A model generated the notes under the pieces. The model did not search any database. It was not told where the DNA came from and saw only the letters and a program-made list of their open reading frames with translations. Shown in pieces: positions 42,663-52,271 of a DNA stretch of 64,000 nucleotides. The stretch's first letter is position 1; every line of letters starts with the position of its first letter. Both the position numbers and the translations under genes were made by a program. The stretch comes from Rubripirellula amarantea (GTDB lineage Bacteria > Planctomycetota > Planctomycetia > Pirellulales > Pirellulaceae): assembly GCF_007859865.1 (NCBI RefSeq), contig NZ_SJPI01000001.1:3357241-3421240 (forward strand), read 5' to 3'.

Positions 42663-45127
42663 TGAAAGGTGTTCTTTTTTTAGCGATGATCGCGTTAACG
42701 ACCGAGGCTGTCGTCGCGGATTCGGATCAAACTTTCCCGTCGCAAGTCGATCCTTTTGTGTCAACGTACTGCTATCAGTGCCACGATGCACGCGAAGAGC
42801 AAGGTGATTTCCGACTCGACATCCTCAGTCGCGATATCGGCGATGCCGCAACCGCGATCGCGTGGCAAGATGCCATCGACTTGATCAAGCTGGGCGAAAT
42901 GCCACCGCCCGATGAGCCTCAGCCAGCTTCCGAAGAGTTGGAAGCGTTCTTAACAGCGGTAGAGGTGGCGATTCAACAAGCGACAGCCGCTTCTTCGAAA
43001 CCGCAGTCGGGCATAAGACGCCTAAGTCAGTCGGCGCTTCAAAACACAGTACAGGATTTGATCGGCACCGGTCTTAGCATTACTAAGGACTTGCCGCCCG
43101 ACGCCGAAATCGGTGGCTTCAATAACTTGGGCCAGGGTCTTGAGTTGACCGATACGTTCATGAGTGTGCTGCAAGTCAATGCACGACGTATCGCCAGGAA
43201 CATCATCGCTCCTGCGGATCAGGCCGACCCACGAATGGCTCTCATTAATGAAGTTGAACAACTCGGGCATGGCAAAAGAGTGATCAAACAGGATGATGAA
43301 CTCCTGGTTTGCAGTAGTCGCAGTGAAGCCGACCGAGTCTGGCTTAGTGGTTTTTCGGCACCCTGGACTGGTGTGTACCGGATTCGAATCGAAGCGTGCC
43401 AGTATGACAATCGTGATGAATTGGATGCGGCGGGAAAAAGCTATGTGGCTGCGAACGCGAAATCGGCATTGAACCAGGGCAACTTTGAACGATTCAGGAT
43501 TCCAGCGCAACGTCCTCGAATGGTGGCGATCAAAGCTGAGTCGTCGAACGTTTTGGGGGCGGAACGAAGGAGAGCGACGCCAGGTCGGGAATTAACGAAG
43601 ATCGCGGTGTCAGATCACTATGATTCCTACGAAGTCGAATGTGTTCTCGAGAAAGGCGAAAACGTATTTGTGCAGGCAGTGGATTGCTTGCGCACCGGAA
43701 ACACACCACTGGCACTGGTCGATGGCGACGAAATGCTGGTGGGTGAAATATGCCGTGTTCGAGAAATGAAAATCGAAGGACCTTTGGTTGAGTCTTGGCC
43801 TTCGGAATTGCAGCAATCCTTATTAGCACGCGATTCAAGTTCATCAAACTCAGATTCAATAATTGGTTTGTCGCTGAAGGAAAAGAAACTCGACGGATTG
43901 CACGCGTTTCTCACCCGTGCCTTTCGCCGTCCCGTTGAATCAGCATTGGTCCAACGCTACCAGAGTATCTATGACCTAGGCATCGAGTCCGGCTTAGACA
44001 GTGACGCGGCGATGCGAAACGTCGTTGAAGCGGTGCTTTGTTCTCCACGGTTTCTGTACAACTCAATCATGCATCAGGGTGCGGATGATGCCTGGGGATT
44101 GGCGAGTCGTCTTTCGTACTTCCTGTGGAATTCGATGCCGGACGATGAACTACTTCAACTCGCTGATTCCGGGGACCTGCTCGACGAAAACGTTTTGGAA
44201 GAGCAAGTGCGCAGAATGCTTGACGACCCAAAATCCCAGCGATTCGTTGTTGACTTTTGCGGACAGTGGTTGGGCCTGCGGCGCGTGGGAGCGATGCTGC
44301 CCGATCCCAAACTCTATCCGAACTACGATCCTGTTCTCGAACAGTCGATCCGTGGCGAGACGGAAAGCTTGTTTCGCGAGATCCTTGCTAAGGACCTTCC
44401 TATCACCGACTTCCTAACGCCAGACTACGCGATGCTGAACGATCGTTTGGCGCGGCATTATGGCATCGAGGGAGTGGTGGGACGGAACTTTCGCCCAGTT
44501 CCGTTGCCGAGCGATCATCCACGGGGAGGATTGCTTGGCCACGCCAGCATGCTGACCCTAACGTCCAACGGAACTCGGACTTCGCCGGTGGTGCGTGGCG
44601 TTTGGGTATTGGAAAATCTACTCGATTCACCTCCGGCCCCACCGCCGCCAGATGTGGAACCGATCGAACCCGACGTGCGTGGTGCGACGACCATACGAGA
44701 GATGCTTGCCAAACATAGCGAGTCGGAAACCTGCAACACATGCCACCGTCGGATTGATCCTTGGGGGTTCGGGTTGGAAAACTTCGACGCGATTGGTGAG
44801 TGGCGTGATCACTACGCCGGTCAATCCAACAAGAAAAAGAACGGCAAGCGAACCGCCACGAAGGGGAAGCCAGTCGATGCCTCTGGAACGCTCGCCGATG
44901 GCGGTACGTTTGAAGGAGTCATTGGTCTGCGCAACGCTCTATTGTCCAAACAAGATCGTTTTGCACACGCACTGACGTCGAAGTTATGGACGCACGCGTT
45001 GGGTCGTCCACCTGATATCACTGACCGAGTGGCGATTGATCAAATTGTCGCGAAGAACAAAGTACAGGGTAGTCGGTTGGCTGATCTGATATCCCTGATT
45101 TGCACCTCTCCATCGTTTCGAGAGTAG
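42662..45127 (+). CDS. DUF1592/DUF1588-type planctomycete cytochrome protein (second copy)
   Basis: The ATG at 42662 shares a base with the DUF1552 stop codon and starts a signal peptide, giving 821 residues. The first haem site is CYQCH (C37-H41) and the second CNTCH (from C691). Between them come the DUF1587-like start (LSQSALQNTVQDLIGTG), a beta-rich part (about 210-400), DUF1592 (SRLSYFLWNSMPDDELL), DUF1588 (RGGLLGHASMLTLTSNGTRTSPVVRG) and DUF1585. Compared with the copy at 21593, the middle part differs most, so the two are old paralogues rather than a recent duplication. It is translationally coupled to its DUF1552 partner. Confidence 0.93.
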   Translation: MKGVLFLAMIALTTEAVVADSDQTFPSQVDPFVSTYCYQCHDAREEQGDFRLDILSRDIGDAATAIAWQDAIDLIKLGEMPPPDEPQPASEELEAFLTAVEVAIQQATAASSKPQSGIRRLSQSALQNTVQDLIGTGLSITKDLPPDAEIGGFNNLGQGLELTDTFMSVLQVNARRIARNIIAPADQADPRMALINEVEQLGHGKRVIKQDDELLVCSSRSEADRVWLSGFSAPWTGVYRIRIEACQYDNRDELDAAGKSYVAANAKSALNQGNFERFRIPAQRPRMVAIKAESSNVLGAERRRATPGRELTKIAVSDHYDSYEVECVLEKGENVFVQAVDCLRTGNTPLALVDGDEMLVGEICRVREMKIEGPLVESWPSELQQSLLARDSSSSNSDSIIGLSLKEKKLDGLHAFLTRAFRRPVESALVQRYQSIYDLGIESGLDSDAAMRNVVEAVLCSPRFLYNSIMHQGADDAWGLASRLSYFLWNSMPDDELLQLADSGDLLDENVLEEQVRRMLDDPKSQRFVVDFCGQWLGLRRVGAMLPDPKLYPNYDPVLEQSIRGETESLFREILAKDLPITDFLTPDYAMLNDRLARHYGIEGVVGRNFRPVPLPSDHPRGGLLGHASMLTLTSNGTRTSPVVRGVWVLENLLDSPPAPPPPDVEPIEPDVRGATTIREMLAKHSESETCNTCHRRIDPWGFGLENFDAIGEWRDHYAGQSNKKKNGKRTATKGKPVDASGTLADGGTFEGVIGLRNALLSKQDRFAHALTSKLWTHALGRPPDITDRVAIDQIVAKNKVQGSRLADLISLICTSPSFRE

Positions 45128-45164
45128 GCTGTTAAGCCTTGCTTGAATCTTCCGGTGATCTGAC

Positions 45165-45194
45165 GTGTTCAGATCTATCGCGTTCAAATCTATC
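45165..45194. repeat. 15-bp direct repeat, two units
   Basis: GTGTTCAGATCTATC is followed directly by GCGTTCAAATCTATC (13 of 15 bases alike), in the space between the cytochrome gene and the next sulfatase. Its centre includes two copies of ATCTATC. Confidence 0.7.
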
Positions 45195-45249
45195 AGCTAT
45201 CGATACCGAAGCGTTCGGTCGTTACTACCCAATGGATGTCTTGAATTCT

Positions 45250-46917
45250 ATGAACCAGAAAATTGTCAGTGTGTTGACGTTGGCCATCGCACTTGTTTGC
45301 ATACTCGGTGGACCAGTGAAGGCCCAACCGAATGATCGTCCTAACTTTGTCTTCGTGCTGACGGATGATCAGTCTTATGGAATGATGGGATGCGATGGGA
45401 ACGAGGTCACCAAGACACCGCATCTCGATCAGCTAGCTAGGGACGGCGTATACTTCGATCGTGCATACGTCACTAGTGCGATTTGCACTCCGAGTCGAAT
45501 TTCGATTCTGCTTAGTCAGTTTGAGCGAAAGCATGGCGTGAACTTCAATTCTGGCACGAGTGTTGCGCCGCAGGCATGGGCCAAGTCATATCCGGTCATG
45601 ATGCGAGAACATGGTTACTACACCGGCTACGTCGGCAAGAACCATGCGCCCATTGGTGATGGTGGTTACACCAGCGGCTTGATGGAAAAGTCATTTGACT
45701 ATTTCTATGCCGGCCATGGTCACATCAAGTTTTACCCGAAAGACCTTCACGAGATTTTTAAGCACGCAGAAGCGGATACCCAGGTAGAGATTGTCGGTGA
45801 AAGTGCGACGGATTTCCTTTCCGATCAACATCGACTCGAAGGCGCAATCCGATTTCTTGAATCTCGTCCCTCGGGCAAGCCGTTCTGCCTGAGTATCTGT
45901 TTGAACCTGCCACATGATGCAGGTACCAGCACGATGCAGATGCGACAGAGTGATGACGAAATCTATAAATCGCTTTATCGTGACGTCGAAATTCCTTTGC
46001 CTGACCACTACGTCGCAAAGGAGGACATCAAGAATCCTAAGCTACCGCCGGACTTGTTGAAAACAAAGGAACGTCAGACGGGATACGATTGGGTCGACAA
46101 TCCCGAGACCTGCATCGAGCGAATCACACGTCAGATGCAAGCGTTGACTGGCATCGACCGAATGGTCGGCGATATTCGCGAGAAGCTGGCCAAGGAAGGT
46201 GTTGATCAGAACACGATTATCGTATTCAGTAGCGATCATGGGCAATTCCAAGGGCAACACGGTTTGGGTGGCAAAGCACTTTGTTATGAGCAAACAACTC
46301 ATGTTCCGATGATCGTCTTTGATCCTAAGGCGCCTCACGCAGAATCAGGACGCCGGATCTCGGACTTGGTCCAGAGTATCGATATCGCCCCCACGATGTT
46401 GGACTACGCCGGGATTGATGCTCCGATTGAGTTCCAGGGAAAAAGCCTTCGCGGGTTGATCGACGGCAACGCAGGCCCGGTTCACGAATTCATTTTTACC
46501 GAGAACCTGTGGTCAACGCATTTTGGTAATCCTCGCATTGAAGCGGTTCAAGACAAGCGATGGAAATACATTCGCTACTACAAGAATGACACCTTTCCGG
46601 CGTCCGAGAAGATTCTTGTTGCGAAGCAGTTAAATATTCCTGTCGGCAAGATGCTTTACAATGTGCACGATGATGGAATCGCGGTTTACCGTCACTATGT
46701 TGAATCGCCACTGCAGGGCGAGGAACCTGTTTACGAGGAACTTTATGACATTGAAAATGATCCTGCTGAAGTTAACAACTTGATCGACCAAGATCAGCAC
46801 AGCGAAGTTCTCGAGCGTTTGAAAGCTGCATGGAAGCAAAAGCTGATAGAAGCAAGAGGGACGGGAGTTCCGAAGGTGATTCGCTACACTGCCGACAATG
46901 GCGCCAAGCCGGGGTGA
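45250..46917 (+). CDS. Secreted sulfatase
   Basis: The ATG at 45250 starts a classical signal peptide (MNQKIVSVLTLAIALVC) and gives 555 residues; an ATG at 45232 adds six residues and is the alternative. S1 features are PNFVFVLTDDQSYGMMGCDGN, the FGly motif C79-T-P-S-R (AICTPSRISILLSQ) and FSSDHGQFQGQHGLGGK. The LLSQ after the FGly motif replaces the common LTGR, seen in only some S1 members. It is followed at 58 bases by another sulfatase. Its substrate is unknown. Confidence 0.92.
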   Translation: MNQKIVSVLTLAIALVCILGGPVKAQPNDRPNFVFVLTDDQSYGMMGCDGNEVTKTPHLDQLARDGVYFDRAYVTSAICTPSRISILLSQFERKHGVNFNSGTSVAPQAWAKSYPVMMREHGYYTGYVGKNHAPIGDGGYTSGLMEKSFDYFYAGHGHIKFYPKDLHEIFKHAEADTQVEIVGESATDFLSDQHRLEGAIRFLESRPSGKPFCLSICLNLPHDAGTSTMQMRQSDDEIYKSLYRDVEIPLPDHYVAKEDIKNPKLPPDLLKTKERQTGYDWVDNPETCIERITRQMQALTGIDRMVGDIREKLAKEGVDQNTIIVFSSDHGQFQGQHGLGGKALCYEQTTHVPMIVFDPKAPHAESGRRISDLVQSIDIAPTMLDYAGIDAPIEFQGKSLRGLIDGNAGPVHEFIFTENLWSTHFGNPRIEAVQDKRWKYIRYYKNDTFPASEKILVAKQLNIPVGKMLYNVHDDGIAVYRHYVESPLQGEEPVYEELYDIENDPAEVNNLIDQDQHSEVLERLKAAWKQKLIEARGTGVPKVIRYTADNGAKPG

Positions 46918-46975
46918 TAATGTCGGTCTCGAGTTTGGTCCGCCACCCATGTTTTGTCTTCCTAGGGACTTTCCC

Positions 46976-48397
46976 ATGAATCGTTTCTCACTGTTTCTCG
47001 CCGCGATCGTTGCGCTCAACTTCGGTTGGTCAGCCGCTGGCGTTGCTGATCACCGACCTAATGTTGTGCTCATAGTCGCGGATGACCTGGGTTACAGTGA
47101 TGTTGGATTTAATGGTTGCAAAGAGATACCGACTCCGCACTTAGACGCGTTGGCAAAACATGGCGTGGTGTTCGAGTGTGGCTACGCTTCGCATCCGTAT
47201 TGCAGTCCGAGTCGCGCAGGGTTGTTAACTGGGCGATACCAACAGCGTTTTGGGCATGAGTGCAATCCCGAGCCTGACGCGCGTTTAGTGGACGATCAGG
47301 CACCCGGTTTGCCGTTGTCGGAAACGACGTTGGCCAACGTGATGAAGGACTCGGGCTACGTGACCGGCGCGATTGGAAAGTGGCATTTGGGTGACGCACC
47401 CCAGTACTGGCCCAATCGACGCGGCTTCGACGAATGGTTCGGCTTTAGTGCCGGTGGTCTGAGTTACTGGGGTGACCTCGGAAAAAAGCCTGTCGGATTG
47501 GGAGTGCATCGAGGTGATGAACCAGTCGATCCAGAAACGTTGACCTACCTTACCGATGACTTTTCAAACGAAGCGGTACGTTTCATTGATCGGCACCAGA
47601 ACGAATCGTTCTTTCTCTATCTCGCCTACAATGCACCCCACGCACCTGATCAGGCGACTAAGAAGCACTTGTCCAAGACGCAGCACATCGAATATGGCGG
47701 AAGAGCAGTTTACGGCGCGATGGTGGCTGGAATGGATGAAGGCATCGGTCGCGTGATTGCCAAGTTGAAGGAAGCAAAGATAGATGACAACACTCTCGTG
47801 ATCTTTTACAGCGACAACGGAGGGCGAAAAGAACACGCGGTGAACTTTCCTTATCGTGGTCACAAGGGAATGCTATTCGAGGGTGGGATCCGTGTACCGT
47901 TCTTAATGACTTGGCCTGGAAGAATTCCGGCCGGAATAACGCACTCGTCGCCAATTTCCGCGTTGGACATTTTCCCCACTGTACTGCAGGCTGCTGGAAT
48001 TACACCCAATGACAGACCGGAACTCGATGGCATCGACGTCATGCCTTCAATTGCCGCTGACGAACGGGATACGCTAGGAAACTCGCGGCGGCTTTTCTGG
48101 CGTTATGCGATGGGCGACGGTCAGTACGGTTTCGCGGTGCGCGACGGCAATATGAAATTGGTTCGAAGTGCCTATAAGAACAAAGATCTGCTATTCGATC
48201 TTTCGAGTGATCCGTGGGAACGAAACGACTTGGCGGCGGAGCGGCCCGAGACGGTTGATCGTCTCAAACGATTGATTCAACAATGGGACGCGCAAAACGT
48301 ATCACCAAAATGGATCGACAAGCATGGACCCAATGTGCTTAGCGAGGAAGCGGCACGACAGAAGTTAATCAATGCGGCCGCACGCGGCGAACGGTAA
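46976..48397 (+). CDS. Secreted sulfatase, paralogue of the one at 54876
   Basis: The ATG at 46976 starts a signal peptide (about 1-25) and gives 473 residues. S1 features are PNVVLIVADDLGYSDVGFNG, the FGly motif C76-S-P-S-R in [28 protein letters not shown] and FYSDNGGRKEHAVN. The stretch around the FGly motif closely matches the sulfatase at 54876 ([21 protein letters not shown]), so these two belong to the same subfamily. It is followed 21 bases later by the esterase/GH43-like gene, suggesting cotranscription and action on the same oligosaccharide. Confidence 0.94.
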   Translation: MNRFSLFLAAIVALNFGWSAAGVADHRPNVVLIVADDLGYSDVGFNGCKEIPTPHLDALAKHGVVFECGYASHPYCSPSRAGLLTGRYQQRFGHECNPEPDARLVDDQAPGLPLSETTLANVMKDSGYVTGAIGKWHLGDAPQYWPNRRGFDEWFGFSAGGLSYWGDLGKKPVGLGVHRGDEPVDPETLTYLTDDFSNEAVRFIDRHQNESFFLYLAYNAPHAPDQATKKHLSKTQHIEYGGRAVYGAMVAGMDEGIGRVIAKLKEAKIDDNTLVIFYSDNGGRKEHAVNFPYRGHKGMLFEGGIRVPFLMTWPGRIPAGITHSSPISALDIFPTVLQAAGITPNDRPELDGIDVMPSIAADERDTLGNSRRLFWRYAMGDGQYGFAVRDGNMKLVRSAYKNKDLLFDLSSDPWERNDLAAERPETVDRLKRLIQQWDAQNVSPKWIDKHGPNVLSEEAARQKLINAAARGER

Positions 48398-48418
48398 GTA
48401 CGAAAGAGAATCTATCAG

Positions 48419-50410
48419 ATGACGAATTTTAAGTTGTTTGAGCGAATCGCGTTTCCTGTGATCTTTCTTCCCATGTCATTGGTCGTAGCTGAGGACATTC
48501 GGATAGACAAGTTTGCCTCGCAATCACTTGCGGTGCCTGAGCTTTCCGACGGTGTTCCTGCAGCCGGCAAGCGTGTTGCCGTGACGCCACCGGAATATGA
48601 GGGCACAGACGTCTTCCATACGCTCTACCTTCCCGCGACCTGGAAACCGGACGGCAAGCAGCTGCCGATCATTTTCGAGTACACCGGAAACTTCTTTGCG
48701 AAGTCGGGGTCAACCGGCAAGCCTGAAGACGCCGCCTTAGGCTTTGGGCTGTCCGCTGGTCAGTATATTTGGGTTTCGCTTCCGTACATCAACAAGACCG
48801 GTGATGGCAACGAAGTGACTTGGTGGGGCGATGAGGACGCGACCGTTGAATATGCAAAGCGAAATGTCCCTCGGATTATTCAGCAATACGGTGCTGATCC
48901 ATCAGCGGTGATTCTGTGCGGGTTCTCGCGAGGTGCGATTGGCGTCAACTATCTCGGTTTACACGATGACGAAATATCTGGATTATGGACTGCGTTTTTG
49001 ACGCACGATCATTTCGATGGAGTGAAGGAATGGGGAACCAAGTGGGGATCGCCATTGGATCGTTACCGAGCCGACGCGACAACACGTTTGCAGCGAGTTG
49101 GGAATCGACCGTACTGGGTTAGTCAAAATGGAAGCGATCAATCGTCTGAGCAATTCATTCGTTCGTCGGTGACTGACGCCAGTTCGTTCACGTTCGGGCA
49201 TGTGAATACGTCTAGCATTCTTGGACCGTTTCCCAACAATTTTGCGAAGGCTGCGCATACGGACCGCTGGATGCTGAAACCGAGCGAGTATCGCAATCAG
49301 ATTTGGAATTGGATGAATGGTGTGACTGGGGGAACGGCCGCGCGTTTAACAAGCGAACGCAGTCTTGATGCAAACCCCGGATCTGAATTGGATTTTAAGT
49401 CAATGATTGGGCGAGTGCTGGAGTCAGCAAAGTTCATTGACGAAGACTTCTACATTTGGGGTGGAAGCATGGTGCGAGACGCCGACGGTAAGTGCCACTT
49501 GCTGTATAGCCGATGGCTTCGTGAGCTTGGACACAACGCGTGGGTTACGCATTCCGAAATTGCTCACGCCGTTGCTGATGAGCCGCTTGGCCCTTACCAA
49601 CATGTTGACGTCGCCCTTCCCGCGCGAGGACCTGAGTACTGGGATGGCATGTGCACTCATAACCCCACGGTGCACGAGTTCGATGGCAAGTACTACCTTT
49701 ACTACATGGGGAACTTTGGCGACGGCAACGCTACTAAGAAACTCAATTCGATCCATCGCAATAACCAACGCATCGGTGTTGCGGTCGCCGATCATCCGTC
49801 TGGACCTTGGAAACGTTTTGATAAGCCGCTGATCGATATTACGCCCGAACCTGGCGCTCATGACGAGCTTATGACGAGCAACCCGTCGATACTGCGACGG
49901 TCCGATGGAATGTACGTCCTGATCTACAAAGCGGTCGGAACGAAAGGACCGCTTCCGTTCGGTGGACCCGTCATTCACTTAGCGGCAACATCCATGTCAC
50001 CGACGGGGCCGTTCGTCAAAGAAATGAAGCCACTGTTTACGGCGCCGGGCGTAAAGTTTCCCGCCGAGGATCCTTACGTTTGGTCGGATGGAGAACGATG
50101 TTGGGCGATCGTCAACGACCACAAAGGTCATTTCAACCAAACCGGTGAAGATTCGCTAGCACTATTCACGTCCCCGGATGGTTTAGACTGGGACGTTGCG
50201 TCGAATCCGTGGGTGTTACAGCGGAAGTTAACCTGGGCCGATGGAACCGAACAATCGTTTCATCGCCTCGAACGTCCGCAGCTTTGGCTAGAAGACGGTG
50301 TGCCGAGCGTATTGTTCTGTGCTGCCGAGGAAACCAAAGAGATGGCTCATTCATTCAACGTACACATTCCACTCCTTCCCAAGAATTCGGATCCGAAAAA
50401 TGGCAATTGA
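48419..50410 (+). CDS. Exported esterase / GH43-like glycosidase fusion
   Basis: The 663-residue protein has an N-terminal signal-like hydrophobic segment (about 8-24). Residues about 45-310 are an alpha/beta-hydrolase with a GxSxG-type nucleophile elbow ([10 protein letters not shown]170). Residues about 335-660 form a five-bladed propeller of the GH43/GH117-like clan ([66 protein letters not shown]). I infer that the first domain removes ester groups and the second cleaves the bared glycoside; the second half alone resembles glycosidases common in marine bacteria. It overlaps the next oxidoreductase gene by 11 bases. The GH family number cannot be fixed by eye. Confidence 0.82.
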   Translation: MTNFKLFERIAFPVIFLPMSLVVAEDIRIDKFASQSLAVPELSDGVPAAGKRVAVTPPEYEGTDVFHTLYLPATWKPDGKQLPIIFEYTGNFFAKSGSTGKPEDAALGFGLSAGQYIWVSLPYINKTGDGNEVTWWGDEDATVEYAKRNVPRIIQQYGADPSAVILCGFSRGAIGVNYLGLHDDEISGLWTAFLTHDHFDGVKEWGTKWGSPLDRYRADATTRLQRVGNRPYWVSQNGSDQSSEQFIRSSVTDASSFTFGHVNTSSILGPFPNNFAKAAHTDRWMLKPSEYRNQIWNWMNGVTGGTAARLTSERSLDANPGSELDFKSMIGRVLESAKFIDEDFYIWGGSMVRDADGKCHLLYSRWLRELGHNAWVTHSEIAHAVADEPLGPYQHVDVALPARGPEYWDGMCTHNPTVHEFDGKYYLYYMGNFGDGNATKKLNSIHRNNQRIGVAVADHPSGPWKRFDKPLIDITPEPGAHDELMTSNPSILRRSDGMYVLIYKAVGTKGPLPFGGPVIHLAATSMSPTGPFVKEMKPLFTAPGVKFPAEDPYVWSDGERCWAIVNDHKGHFNQTGEDSLALFTSPDGLDWDVASNPWVLQRKLTWADGTEQSFHRLERPQLWLEDGVPSVLFCAAEETKEMAHSFNVHIPLLPKNSDPKNGN

Positions 50411-51896
50411 TAATGTTCAAAGCGTTTCGACAACGTCCGCCACACTAGCGGGAACAGCAGACTCGCGACGTCGGTTTTTGAAGCAGGCTGCCGTCGCCGG
50501 CGCCGCTGTGATGAATCCGTATGTCTGGACCAGCCATTCCGCCAGGGCAGCGGACGCCAATAGTAAACCGACCATTGCCGCGATTGGCGTCGGCGGCAGT
50601 CGTGGTCGTTACAACCAAGGCCGTGCAATCGCGAACAGCGCATCGAAGTACGGGCAGATGATCGCGGTATGTGACGTCGATGCGTTGCACAACGACGAAT
50701 TCAACGCCGCTTACGATGGAAAGCTCAACAGGTACCAGGATTACCGCAAACTATTCGAGAAGGAAAAGCCTGATGTCGTCACGATTGGTACTCCCGATCA
50801 CTGGCACGTTCCCATCGCCTTGCACGCGTTGGCGCACGGCGCAGACGTGTATTGCGAAAAGCCACTTACGTTGACCATTGAAGAGGGGGAATTGATTCGC
50901 AAAGCGGCAGAGGAATCTGATCGCGTGTTTCAGGTTGGCACGATGCAACGGAGTTGGGACCTCTTCATGTATGCAACCGCAATCGTCCGAAGCGGACGGA
51001 TCGGGCAGGATGTGAAGGCTCATTGTGCGATTGATCCGGCTCCAACCGGCGGGCCGTTTGATACTGCGGCGGTTCCCGAAGGTCTGGATTGGGATCTATG
51101 GTTAGGCCCAACCGCGAAAAAGGACTACTGCGAGGAACGCCGTCGTTTCTTTCGCTGGTATCTCGAATATTCCGGCGGCAAGATGACCGATTGGGGCGCT
51201 CACCATGTTGATATCGCACAATGGGCATTGGGGCTTGATCACACTCCTGTCGAGCGTGTGTCGGGTTCTGGAAAAATGACGCCGATCGTTCCTGACGACT
51301 TCAATTGGAAGAAGTTCCTTGACGGCGAAGCTGATCTACCCAACGGCTATAACGCTGCTACGGAATTCCACATCAATCTGGACTTCGAAGGTGGGCGAGC
51401 GATTTCGGTCAATCATGAATACGAGTCAGGGACTACTAAGTTCGGCAACGGAATTCTGTTTGAAGGCGACAAGGGAAGGATCTTTGTCAATCGTGCCAAA
51501 CTACAAGGGTCACCGATCAAAGATATCTTTGGCGACAACCTAGAGAAGAAGTATCAGGCGGATGGTTCCGCTACGGACAATTTTCAGGAGTGCTTCGCCC
51601 GAGTGGACGATGCGACACGAGATGAGTTCACGGCAGCTTTTACCAAGCTCAACAAGGGCAAGCCAGTTACGAATCATATGAAAAACTTCTTCACCTGCAT
51701 CGAAGATCGATCGGAACCCATGTCTGACGTCTCCAGTCACGTCAATTCGATGAACTCGCTGCACATGTGCAACATCATGTTGATGCTGGGGCGTGACCTG
51801 AAGTGGGATGGTAAGACACGCGACTTTGGAAGCGATGATCAAGCCAATGCATTGATGGGGCGAAAGCGTCGCAAAGGTTTCGAGTTGAACGCTTGA
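50400..51896 (+). CDS. Tat-exported Gfo/Idh/MocA family oxidoreductase (second copy)
   Basis: The ATG at 50400, inside the end of the preceding gene, gives 498 residues and puts a Tat signal near the N-terminus ([21 protein letters not shown] at 23-25). The Rossmann site ([13 protein letters not shown]), [16 protein letters not shown] and [17 protein letters not shown] motifs parallel the copy at 31479. An insertion near residue 285-300 ([18 protein letters not shown]) and a longer C-terminal region separate the two. Both are exported and bracket the sulfatase block. The gene is translationally coupled to the esterase/GH43-like gene, so it probably acts on the same sugar. Confidence 0.92.
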   Translation: MAIDNVQSVSTTSATLAGTADSRRRFLKQAAVAGAAVMNPYVWTSHSARAADANSKPTIAAIGVGGSRGRYNQGRAIANSASKYGQMIAVCDVDALHNDEFNAAYDGKLNRYQDYRKLFEKEKPDVVTIGTPDHWHVPIALHALAHGADVYCEKPLTLTIEEGELIRKAAEESDRVFQVGTMQRSWDLFMYATAIVRSGRIGQDVKAHCAIDPAPTGGPFDTAAVPEGLDWDLWLGPTAKKDYCEERRRFFRWYLEYSGGKMTDWGAHHVDIAQWALGLDHTPVERVSGSGKMTPIVPDDFNWKKFLDGEADLPNGYNAATEFHINLDFEGGRAISVNHEYESGTTKFGNGILFEGDKGRIFVNRAKLQGSPIKDIFGDNLEKKYQADGSATDNFQECFARVDDATRDEFTAAFTKLNKGKPVTNHMKNFFTCIEDRSEPMSDVSSHVNSMNSLHMCNIMLMLGRDLKWDGKTRDFGSDDQANALMGRKRRKGFELNA

Positions 51897-52271
51897 TCGC
51901 TTCGTCTGCGGCTATTTAATAAGCCAAATCGGTTTGGCTAAGTTTGTATTGCAGGTCGACGTGATTTCGCTGTTCGTCGTTTTTGTATCTGGACAGGGCG
52001 GTTGTAATCTGTGTTGACCTTCGTCGGCAGCGATGAGGAAAGAGAACGCGATCGGCAGTTCACATCACCGAGAGCAACTTTTGCTCACTTGCAGAAGTTC
52101 TAAGATCGCTTGGTCTCCGATCCGAGCTAGCGGACCATTGATGCAAGGTTAGACATCGATCACTCACTTCCTTTGCCCATCGACTTTCTGTGCGCACCGG
52201 TTATCGGTGTGCGTCGAACATCGGGAACCGTACCCTCGGTTCTCAACTACTACTTTGAACAAACCATCATT
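51897..52271. other. Intergenic region before the sulfatase at 52272
   Basis: A 375-base gap without a supported gene. It starts with a hairpin (51922-51939) and otherwise shows no repeat. The promoter of the following sulfatase should be here. Confidence 0.4.
51922..51939 (+). terminator. Possible terminator hairpin
   Basis: AGCCAAA and its exact reverse complement TTTGGCT flank a TCGG tetraloop, 25 bases after the stop of the second oxidoreductase. A modest T-rich run (AAGTTTGTATT) follows. The stem is short, so the call is tentative. Confidence 0.45.
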
